Shown in pieces: positions 51,611 through 60,400 of a stretch of 64,000 nt of DNA (within the stretch, counting starts at the first letter, position 1; each line of letters begins with the position of its first letter). A program made the translations under genes and the position numbers. The DNA is from Chitinophaga sp. GTDB lineage: Bacteria; Bacteroidota; Bacteroidia; Chitinophagales; Chitinophagaceae. The stretch covers positions 186,001 through 250,000 of the forward strand of contig NZ_JAGHZS010000006.1 in assembly GCF_017745275.1 (NCBI RefSeq), read 5' to 3'. Below the pieces are notes generated by a model. It did not search any database. It was not told the DNA's origin and saw only the letters and a list, made by a program, of their open reading frames with translations.

Positions 51611-52783
51611 ATGACTAAAGTTTTTTTAAAAAAGCAGATACAAAACAGGGTATTACAAGGGCATCCCTGGATTTTTGGCAATGAAGTAGCCGAAATAAAA
51701 GGAGATGTAAATGCCGGTGATATTGTAGATGTATATACGCATAAAGGTTTTTTCCTGGGCCGTGGTTATATCAATCCTCAATCCCAGATACTCGTACGCC
51801 TGCTTACCCGTGATAAGAACGAAGAAATAAATCCTGAATTCTTTTACCACCGCCTGTTGAAATGCTGGGAATACCGGCAGAAACTGGGCTATGTGGAAAA
51901 CTGTCGCCTCGTGTACGGTGAAGCAGATGATCTGCCTGCATTGGTGATCGATAAATTCAACGATTACTTTGTGATCCAAACGTTAGCCCTGGGTATGGAA
52001 AAGTGGAAAGACGCTATTGTGGATGCCATTAACCGCATTTTCTCACCTAAAGGCATCTACGAAAGAAATGATGTGCCGGTAAGAGAACTGGAAGGCATGA
52101 CTCAACAGAAAGGCTTTCTCAGCGCACCTTTTGACACCAACCTGGTAATTAATGAAAACGGATTGAAGTTTCATGTGGACGTGGTAAATGGCCAGAAAAC
52201 CGGCTATTTCCTGGATCAGCAGGACAACCGTCGTGAAATTAAACATATCGTGAAAGGGGCAGATGTTATGGAAGCATTTTGCTATACCGGTACATTCTCC
52301 TGTCATGCCGGATTTTATGGCGCGAAAAGTGTACTGGGACTTGATATTTCAGAAACTGCCGTAGCTACGGCCCGCAGAAATGCGGCGCTGAACAACCTGC
52401 AGGACATCTGTAAATTCCAGGCAGTAAATGCTTTTGATCAGCTCAAGCAATGGACGAAAGAAGATAAGAAATTTGATGTAGTGATCCTGGATCCGCCGGC
52501 GTTTACCAAAAGCCGCGAGAATATTCAGAAAGCAGTGACTGGTTACAAAGAAATCAATTTGCGTGGGATGAAGCTGCTGAAACCAGGCGGATTCCTCGTT
52601 ACCGCTTCCTGCACCAACCTGGTATCACCGGATTTATTCCTGCAAACTATTGATGCAGCTGCCAAAGATGCAAAGAAAAGATTGCGCCAGGTGACCTTCC
52701 AGACGCAGGCACAAGACCATCCGATTTTAAGAAATATTGAGAATACCACTTATCTGAAATTTCTGATTGTAGAAGTTTCCTGA
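51611..52783 (+). CDS. class I SAM-dependent rRNA methyltransferase, RlmI-like
   Basis: 390 residues. The N-terminal PUA domain (about 1-75) contains GHPWIFGNEVAEIKGD and GRGYINPQSQILVRLL. A central EEHEE-like segment has KTGYFLDQQDNRRE. The Rossmann domain has VMEAFCYTGTFSCHAGFYGA, LGLDISETAVATARRNA and ILDPPAFTKSRENI. In E. coli RlmI makes m5C1962 of 23S rRNA. The same target is inferred; closely related PUA-methyltransferases with other sites exist. No catalytic Cys pair is decisive. It converges on the T9SS type A signal protein across a long perfect hairpin. Confidence 0.9.
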   Translation: MTKVFLKKQIQNRVLQGHPWIFGNEVAEIKGDVNAGDIVDVYTHKGFFLGRGYINPQSQILVRLLTRDKNEEINPEFFYHRLLKCWEYRQKLGYVENCRLVYGEADDLPALVIDKFNDYFVIQTLALGMEKWKDAIVDAINRIFSPKGIYERNDVPVRELEGMTQQKGFLSAPFDTNLVINENGLKFHVDVVNGQKTGYFLDQQDNRREIKHIVKGADVMEAFCYTGTFSCHAGFYGAKSVLGLDISETAVATARRNAALNNLQDICKFQAVNAFDQLKQWTKEDKKFDVVILDPPAFTKSRENIQKAVTGYKEINLRGMKLLKPGGFLVTASCTNLVSPDLFLQTIDAAAKDAKKRLRQVTFQTQAQDHPILRNIENTTYLKFLIVEVS

Positions 52784-52792
52784 TGAGTATCT

Positions 52793-52852
52793 CATTAGCA
52801 TAAAAAGAAAAAGTCACGATGTGAATCGTGACTTTTTCTTTTTATGCTAATG
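52793..52852. terminator. bidirectional terminator, 28-bp perfect stem
   Basis: Arms 52793-52820 and 52825-52852 pair perfectly around GTGA, a GNRA tetraloop. The 3' arm is T-rich on both strands. It separates two convergent genes, 9 nt after the RlmI-like stop and 10 nt before the opposite stop. Confidence 0.85.
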
Positions 52853-52862
52853 CAGATGTAAA

Positions 52863-53225
52863 CTACTTGACGACGTTGAATTTCCCTGATTCTATCAGAT
52901 TTCCCCGCTGATCACGTAACTGGAAAATGTAGATACCATTGTAGTAGTTATCTAAATTCATAGTTGTACGTGATCCCACGCTTTTTAACTGATCAATTTT
53001 TTTTCCGAGAAAATTATATACAATAAGATCATATACCTGATCGTTATTGTTTTGTTGAATGACGAAATTGATAATAGATGTAGCAGGATTAGGATACAAC
53101 TTCACTATTTTGCTCGCGTTTTTAACTCCCCCGTCCTGAGGCTGGGATTTTTCGCTTTGAGCCTTGCTAACGAAAGAAAGCAAGCTGAAAACCGTTATGA
53201 GAATTAGGGTAGAGGTTTTCCACAT
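52863..53225 (-). CDS. small secreted protein: signal peptide plus T9SS type A sorting domain
   Basis: Only 120 residues. The signal peptide (TLILITVFSLLSFVSKAQ, about 23 residues) is followed by a short linker of about 18 polar residues. Then comes a complete type A T9SS C-terminal domain: KLYPNPATSIINFVI, YDLIVYNFLGKKI, GIYIFQLRDQRGNL, and a final SGKFNVVK. There is no room for a cargo domain, so the protein is almost purely a sorting signal. It may be a remnant, a decoy or competitor for the sortase, or a peptide carrier (all inference). It is a separate gene upstream-adjacent to a PorP/SprF locus on the same strand. Confidence 0.85.
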   Translation of the reverse strand: MWKTSTLILITVFSLLSFVSKAQSEKSQPQDGGVKNASKIVKLYPNPATSIINFVIQQNNNDQVYDLIVYNFLGKKIDQLKSVGSRTTMNLDNYYNGIYIFQLRDQRGNLIESGKFNVVK

Positions 53226-53412
53226 AGTATTATAAAAATAAAGTTTTTTTCAAATATTTCCTAATTTTTTGTTTGATAAAATCAGCTCATCGAAGCCTGT
53301 CCTTCACACATAAAAATAACAAACGGCCTGCCATTTTGTTATCTTTTTTCCCATTTTTATGTAAATTTTAACGCTTGACAACCTTTTTCTTAAGTGGCTG
53401 ATTTATAGTCAT

Positions 53413-54444
53413 TTAGAATCTTGGGCAATTCACACTTTCCAGCGTAGTATTCCGGCTGTTCAGGAAACCCTTGAAAACCAATGAAATTTCGAAGCCGCCG
53501 AAAGTCTGACTGGCGGTCCGTAATTTCGAAATATTGGCGTCGTAACTCATCCCGATCTCATATTTGTCCATATCTATTTTGATGGTAGGAACAATCGCAT
53601 CGTTCCATCTGAGGAAGAGCCCGCCATAAATAGCCCGGGTTGACTCCAGTCCCTGATCCATCAATCCATAACCTATTAATGCGCCACCGATATATTCAGA
53701 ATAGGTTCCCTGATGTAATTGGTTGTAATGCGCAATTACTTTTACCCTGTCGTCTACCGGAATGGTAATACCCGCATTAAAAGTCAGCTTGGGCTGCATT
53801 TCTATTTTCTGGTCCCGGTAAAAAGAAATCTTCGCCCGGTTGAAATGGAAGTAGCCGGCGCCGATAAAGTAGTTCACATCTTCCCCAATCACACTGTTAT
53901 AACTCAATCCTACCCCGGCATCCAGGTAGCTATAGCCTTTAAAAGCCAGCTTGCCTTCTTCTCCGGTAGGTGCTGCCGGATCAAAGCGGCCATTGGTATA
54001 TTGGTTGTTAAAGGTCATATTGGTAGGATCAAACTGGCGCTGCACAAAGCCGCCCATAAAGCCTAACGAGAGGAAACTGCTTTTATCCTCGTTGAGCGAC
54101 TTATGGTAGTTAATAGCCGGAAAGATTTGTGTAGACTGTAACCTGGAAGTACCGGCCCGGTCGTAGGTGAGCTGCAGACCTGTAGTCACATAATCGTTGC
54201 TGCGGCCTACCGGGAATTTTATTTCCCCACTCACTGTACCGGTTTGGTAAGGAATGGTAACGCTGTTCCACTGATTACGGTAAACAGCCTGCACACGTAC
54301 ATCTCCGTTGAAAATACCTATCAGTGCGGGGTTGCGTAGTATAGGTGTTTCATAAAATTGCGAGAGATGTATATCCTGTGCATACAATGGTGTTGCTCCT
54401 GTAATGCAAACGATCGCCAGTAATATGCGGTATACGGTTTTCAT
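53413..54444 (-). CDS. PorP/SprF family T9SS outer membrane protein
   Basis: 343 residues with a signal peptide (LLAIVCITGATPLYAQ). The N-terminal DIHLSQFYETPILRNPALIGIF and YRNQWNSVTIPYQTGTVSGE match the hallmark of the family, also seen at 37447. Barrel strands run to the C-terminal FGGFEISLVFKGF. It is the last gene of a unit with two giant PKD proteins; 18 nt separate its ATG from the stop of the 950-residue protein. By analogy with SprB-SprF it should help deliver or hold those adhesins at the outer membrane. Confidence 0.92.
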   Translation of the reverse strand: MKTVYRILLAIVCITGATPLYAQDIHLSQFYETPILRNPALIGIFNGDVRVQAVYRNQWNSVTIPYQTGTVSGEIKFPVGRSNDYVTTGLQLTYDRAGTSRLQSTQIFPAINYHKSLNEDKSSFLSLGFMGGFVQRQFDPTNMTFNNQYTNGRFDPAAPTGEEGKLAFKGYSYLDAGVGLSYNSVIGEDVNYFIGAGYFHFNRAKISFYRDQKIEMQPKLTFNAGITIPVDDRVKVIAHYNQLHQGTYSEYIGGALIGYGLMDQGLESTRAIYGGLFLRWNDAIVPTIKIDMDKYEIGMSYDANISKLRTASQTFGGFEISLVFKGFLNSRNTTLESVNCPRF

Positions 54445-54462
54445 GTTAGCCAGGTTAAATAA

Positions 54463-57315
54463 TTATCTGAGTAATGTTACATTTCCTTTTAGCCGGAAAA
54501 ATTCGTTTGTATCACAATAGGCTTCGATGAAATAAATATATACATCGGCCGCCTGTGGTGTTCCATTGAATGTGCCATTCCATCCTGCACTGATATCATC
54601 TATATTGATCATTTCCCGGTGAAATACTTCCTGTCCCCAACGATTGAAAATGCGGAAGGATTTAATAAAGTTGATACCTCTGCCACGGGGATAGAATACA
54701 TCATTTTGTCCGTCGCCGTTAGGACTGAAGGTATTGGGAATAAATACCACGTCTGTATTGCAGATGAGGTCTATACTCATCACATCCGTTTTTTTGCAGC
54801 CATACTGGTTGGTGCCGGTAATGCTGTAGGAAATAGGTTTGCGTATAGCCGCCGTTACATAAGGAGAGCTGGGATTATCCAGGTAATCTTCCGGGCTCCA
54901 TTTCCAGCTTACAATATCAGGGCTGCCGCTGGCCATTAACTGTACCACATCACCAACTGTTACGGTTTGATCTTTCCCTGCACTAACAGTGGGAACCGGC
55001 TTCACGGCCACTTTTACAGATAGCGGGGCACTCATCGGGCAAATGGCATCGTTGGTACCGGTCACCTGGTAAGTAATGTCAGTAGAAGGCGTAGTAAAAG
55101 GATCCGCAATGGTATTATTGCTTAACCCGGTTACCGGCGTCCAGTTGTAGATGGTGGCGCCTGTTGCCTTCAATTGGGTAGAAGAGCCATAGCAAACCAT
55201 GGTATCCGGACTCACGGTGAGATTTACTTTTGGTACCACGGATACATCTGTGGAATCAGACACCGTACAGCCGTACTGGTTAGATGCAGCAACTATGTAG
55301 CGTGTATTCGTTACCGGTGAAGCTACCGGGTTATTGCAGGCCGTACAACTTAGTGTATTGGAAGCCATCCACTGTACAGTGCCATCCGATAAGGCGTTCA
55401 GGTCAACGCTGCTGCCTTCACATATTTTCGGTTGTTTGGCAGATGCTTTCACGAATGGGGTGGGATGAATGTTAATGGTTTTACTGACAGAGTCCATGCA
55501 ATTGCGGGCATCCGTTACTACCAGTTTGATGAGTTGGCCGCCGGAGGCAGTATACTTTATAGGAGGCGGCGTTTGGGAAGTGGAATTTTGTCCGTTGCCC
55601 AGATCCCAGTTCCAGACAGCAATAGGAATATTCGGAGACGTAATTGTGTTATTGATAAAAGATACCGGCTGGCCGGCACAGGTGGCGGGGCCGGTGGTGA
55701 AATCTGCCTGTGGTGCCAGTATATTGATATCGTTGGGCTTAGTTACAATATCATCGCAATAAGCCGGATCATTATAGTGGATAATGAGTTGGTTGTCGTA
55801 AGTACCGCTGGTGCTCCACGTTTTTACATATGTTTGATTGGTGGTATTATAAATTTCTCCATCTCCAAATTGCCAGGTATAACCAGACACCAGGCCTAAA
55901 GGCACATTTAGTATTTCATAGGTTGCCCTGCTGCCGCGGCAGATAGAGCTTACACCGGCGGTGAAGTCGGCCCTGAAATAATAGATCGTCCGGAAGCTGC
56001 TGTGGTGGCAGTTGTTGCCATTTTCTCCGATGGTTAAGCGTACGGTATAATTACCCGGAGTAGTATAATTATGTACGGCGTCCCTGGTATTTACCAGCGA
56101 GCTATTATCTCCAAAGTCCCACTCATACGTAGTATTGGCACCAGTGCCGATAGAGCTGTTAGTAAAAATGAATTTGCTTTTGTCGTTGCAATCACGCACC
56201 GCGGTGAATTGTGACACGGGGCCGGTTACCACTACGGTTGCCGGAGGTGCTGCAGTGAAGCAGCCATTGCTACCCGCTTTCATTTGCACCGTCAATGTAC
56301 CATTGGCATTGAAAGCGTGCCTGATATCGTTATTGGTTCCGGCTTCGGTGGTGCCATCGCCGAAATCCCAGCTGTAGGTATCAGCATAGCTGGCGTTGGC
56401 CAACAGTCTTACCGGATCGCCTACACAGGTACTCGTGGGTGATACGCTGAAGCTCACATTAGACGGAGGATTGCCGGTATGTACGTATTTATCAAATGAT
56501 TTGGTAATAACGCATTGACTTTGGGTAATAACGGTAACGCCTATATTGTAAGTACCGGTTTGTGGATAAGCATGGCTGACACTACCTGTTGTAGTGGTTT
56601 GTGTATTACCATCGCCGAAGTTCCAGGCCCAGGAAGTGATCGGATCGTTAATACTGTTGGTGGAGCTAGCGGTGAACGCTGCGGTAAAGGGCACGCAGCC
56701 AGACAGTGGTGCCGACAGCGTAACGTCTGGTAAAGAGATATCGATATAAGCAGGTTTCTTTAAGGTAGACGTACAGCCGTTGCTGTTAGTAACGGATAAG
56801 GTTACATCAAATTTGCCGGCGCGGGTGTAGCTATGAGAAATATAGGCATTGCTGGTAGTGACAACGGTACCATCCCCAAAGTCCCAGGTACGGCTGGTGG
56901 CATCCAGGGTAGCATCCGTGAAATTGGCGCTGTATAATTTACAGCTTTTGGTGACGTCCGCAGAAAAGGCTACCTGTGGCGTACTACCTACTACAAAGGT
57001 GCGGAAATACGTACTGGTAGTGGTGCCACCAGTTACTTTATAGGTAGCTTCGAGCGTAATTTTTACAGGGCCTCCGCTGCTATAAGTTACTTGAGGATCA
57101 GTATCATGTGACGTTCTTCCATCTCCAAAATCCCAGTTATACGCTATGGGAGTTCCGGTGCTGGTATTCTTGATGGTAATGGTGACAGGTGAACACAGGT
57201 TGCCCGGAGCAGCTGTATAGGTAAAGTCCGCCTTCTGCGCCAATAAGTTATTTGCCTGCAGCAGAGATATCAGGAGCAGCAATGTACGTAAACACTTTGC
57301 CTGTAGGTATTTCAT
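54463..57315 (-). CDS. giant PKD protein with T9SS type B sorting domain (950 aa)
   Basis: 950 residues from ATG 57315 (MKYLQAKCLRTLLLLISLLQ). Signal peptide to about residue 27 (NNLLAQ). Seven PKD repeats follow (e.g. YNWDFGDGRTS, RTWDFGDGTVV, WAWNFGDGNTQ, YSWDFGDGTTE, YEWDFGDNSS, YTWQFGDGEIY, WNWDLGNGQN). Then three Ig-like repeats follow the TxWTPxxGLS...C pattern. The C-terminal type B domain reads IPNTFSPNGDGQNDVFYP, FRIFNRWGQEVFH, GWNGTF and GNVTLLR. It should be a T9SS-exported surface protein, for adhesion or polysaccharide contact. The next gene downstream is PorP/SprF. Confidence 0.92.
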   Translation of the reverse strand: MKYLQAKCLRTLLLLISLLQANNLLAQKADFTYTAAPGNLCSPVTITIKNTSTGTPIAYNWDFGDGRTSHDTDPQVTYSSGGPVKITLEATYKVTGGTTTSTYFRTFVVGSTPQVAFSADVTKSCKLYSANFTDATLDATSRTWDFGDGTVVTTSNAYISHSYTRAGKFDVTLSVTNSNGCTSTLKKPAYIDISLPDVTLSAPLSGCVPFTAAFTASSTNSINDPITSWAWNFGDGNTQTTTTGSVSHAYPQTGTYNIGVTVITQSQCVITKSFDKYVHTGNPPSNVSFSVSPTSTCVGDPVRLLANASYADTYSWDFGDGTTEAGTNNDIRHAFNANGTLTVQMKAGSNGCFTAAPPATVVVTGPVSQFTAVRDCNDKSKFIFTNSSIGTGANTTYEWDFGDNSSLVNTRDAVHNYTTPGNYTVRLTIGENGNNCHHSSFRTIYYFRADFTAGVSSICRGSRATYEILNVPLGLVSGYTWQFGDGEIYNTTNQTYVKTWSTSGTYDNQLIIHYNDPAYCDDIVTKPNDINILAPQADFTTGPATCAGQPVSFINNTITSPNIPIAVWNWDLGNGQNSTSQTPPPIKYTASGGQLIKLVVTDARNCMDSVSKTINIHPTPFVKASAKQPKICEGSSVDLNALSDGTVQWMASNTLSCTACNNPVASPVTNTRYIVAASNQYGCTVSDSTDVSVVPKVNLTVSPDTMVCYGSSTQLKATGATIYNWTPVTGLSNNTIADPFTTPSTDITYQVTGTNDAICPMSAPLSVKVAVKPVPTVSAGKDQTVTVGDVVQLMASGSPDIVSWKWSPEDYLDNPSSPYVTAAIRKPISYSITGTNQYGCKKTDVMSIDLICNTDVVFIPNTFSPNGDGQNDVFYPRGRGINFIKSFRIFNRWGQEVFHREMINIDDISAGWNGTFNGTPQAADVYIYFIEAYCDTNEFFRLKGNVTLLR

Positions 57316-57409
57316 AGGGTACACAGGTTTTCCATTAACTGAATAGCTCCACAAATTAACAAAAATTACATATATAAATTTTTTTGATTTTCAGATTTTT
57401 TAACATGGG

Positions 57410-57443
57410 AGGTGTTTTATGCCGGTGGGAGCATAAAACACCT
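57410..57443. other. 13-bp hairpin between the two giant PKD genes
   Basis: AGGTGTTTTATGC (57410-57422) pairs perfectly with its inverted copy (57431-57443) around CGGTGGGA. It lies 22 nt after the stop codon of the upstream 1624-residue gene. On the minus strand no U-run follows directly, so it may be an attenuator or processing site rather than a full terminator. The rest of the gap to 57315 is AT-rich. Confidence 0.5.
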
Positions 57444-57465
57444 TATCCAGTGAATTGAAAATCAT

Positions 57466-60400
57466 TTACCTGATCAGGGTCACGTTACCTTTTAAGAGGT
57501 TAACGCCACCCTTATCGCATACCACTTCTACATAATACACAAACACATCAGGATTTAGTGGAACACCCTTGAACCGGCCATCCCATCCTTTGGAAGGATC
57601 ATTGGAATTAACGCCTGCCCGCTCAAACACCAGTTGTCCCCAGCGGTTGAAGATCCTGAATACCCGGATGGTTTGCATCCCATGTCCGCGCACATAGAAC
57701 ACGTCATTTTGCCCATCTCCGTTAGGGGAGAAGCTATTGGGAATGAAGATGCTGCCTTCATCACAAACCAGTTTAATGGAGATATCATCAGAAGCGGTGC
57801 ATTCATTCCGGTTCTTCACGGTTACATGATAGGTAATATCATCGGTAGGCGTAGCGGAAGGAGTGAGACAGTCGTAGCAACTGAGTCCCTTTACCGGTGT
57901 CCATTGAATTTCCGTAATATCTGCACTGCCTTTTACGGGCAGTTGAATAACGGAGCCGGTAGCTGTGATGATATCCGGGCCGGCATTGATCACCGGCTTG
58001 CTGTGCACATATACTTTAGCCAATACTGTATCCGTAAAGCAGGTGCTGTTGTTATAGCCTACCACCTGGTAAGTAATATTACCGTCAGGAGTCGCAATTG
58101 GATCCGGAATGTCTGAACGATTGAGTCCACGGGATGGAATCCACTGATAACGCAGGGCGCCGCCAGCATTCATCTTCACACTTTCCCCTTCGCATATCTG
58201 GAAGTCCTGTGCATAGATATGGAAAGGCTGTGTTACGGTCACCGGTATTTCTCCCTGGTTCGTACAGCCGAACTCGTTAGTTGCGATGACATGATACACG
58301 GTATCAACATCCGGCTTTACTTCCGGGGTAAGACTGGTAGCATCTGAGATATTATAGTTGCTCCACTTCACTGTTACATTGGTGGTAGTATTAGCCTGTA
58401 ATTGCAGGCGCGCGCCACGGCAAATGGACGCAGTAGCCGGAGACGGATTTAATACGGGGGAAGGGTTGACCACCATGGTAGCGTTGGTAGTAGCCGGACA
58501 GGAGCCATCGGCATTAGTGATGGTCAATGTTACCGGCACGGTACCCGGACTGTTGAGCGTGATTTCAGGCGGTGTAGGCTGATCAAAGGTTTTATCCGGA
58601 CCTACCTGCCATAGCCATTTGGTACCAGGTACATTTTTAGTATCGTTTCCCTGCAACTGTATTTTTCCGGATACGCACAGCGGCTGAATAGGCGCTATCA
58701 CAGGTACCGCCTGCGGAGGAATCACCACCGGCAATTTTTTTTCATCTATGCAACCATAAGCGCTGGTAACAACCAGTTTTACATCCGTGCTGCCTGGCTG
58801 TGGATAAGTGAATTTCCCATCTACCGTGCTGGCAGTATTACCCGGGTTACCAGGTACGCCAAAATTCCACGCGCTGGTAAAGTCCAGTGCCAGCGAGTCT
58901 TTCGTCAGCGTTTTACTTTTATTGGTAAAGGTGACCAATCCGCCGCCACAAACCTGGAAGTCGTTGGTGCTAAAATCAGCAGTCGCTTTATCCACAATAA
59001 TTTTATCATTTCCCTGTGCTTTCACTACACAACCTTCGTTGTCCACTAAAGATACCCTTGGGTAATAAATACCTGATTTTACGTAGGTATGCGGCGGAGA
59101 AACAGGTGTGGTGGAAGTGAGTACGGTGCCATCATCAAAATCCCACATGTAGCTGTCTGTTTTTACAGAGGTAGCGCTGATGCTTACATCCATAGGCACA
59201 CAACCTTGTGTAGGCGTAGTTTTCATAGTGCCATCCGGACCTTTGATCGTAATAGGCAAGGTACTCGTGCTGGAGCATCCACCTTCTGAATAGACCGTTA
59301 ATACCACATTGTAGGTTCTGGCGCGGACATAAATATGAACGTCGGGATCGTTTTTCGTAGAGGTACCATTATCGCCAAAATCCCAGCTGGCGTTTTTATA
59401 ATCCGTGGAAGTATTGGTAAACAATACTTTTACCGGCGGGCATAGATCCAGCTTGTCCGGAATAGTAAAAGACGCTTTGGGGTTTGGTACTGTTATCACA
59501 TTTGGTTTAGTGATTTCATCGGTACAACCTGCACCAGTGGTAACTTTCAGGGTGACGTTATAGGTGCCCGGCGCCGTGTATATTTTCACAGGTTTGTTAC
59601 CGGTACCGGTGGTATTGTCTCCAAAATCCCAGGCATAAGTTTGAATATTACCTTGTGACTGATCTACAAATGTAAACGACTTATCAAGACAGGCGATATT
59701 GGTAGGTACCATGAAATCAGCCTTTACACGGTCGAATGGAATCACTTTTTGCGCTTTTGATATACAGCTGAATTTGTCTGTTACGGTTAATGATAACGTA
59801 TAATCGTTTGCGTTAGTATAGGTGTGTTTGATGCCCAGCGGTTGGGTAGAATACGTTTCTTTAGCGCTGCCATCGCCGAAATCCCATTCCCAGTTGAGTA
59901 TCTGGTTACCGGTATTGGTAGTGGATTTATCAGTGAAAGTGAATATTTCATCTTTACATCTTTTACCAACATAATCAAAATCCGGATCACTCCCGTTTAC
60001 ATCAATAGATATTACGGGGGCATCTTTCACACAACCATTTTTATCCGTGATGGTGAGTTTAATGGTGAAGGTCCCGGTTTTGTTATATTGATGTGCTATA
60101 CCCTTTGTTGGATCAAAGTTATAGGCAGGGATAGCTTGTATTGCACTTCCATCTCCCCAATCCCATTTATACTCATTGATGTTATTATTGTTCAGAGGCC
60201 CCAGACTGATATTTATTTTCTCTGTTTTACAGATCCGTGGTTTATCGGAGGTAATCAGTGGTTTTTCGTCTATAATATTTACCGACAAAGAATAGGTATT
60301 GGTACAGGTACCATTGTCTATGGTCAGTTTCACCTGTTTGATACCCGTGGTTTGATAAGTGAAATCAGGGTTTTGATCGGTAGACGTAGCACCGTTTTCC

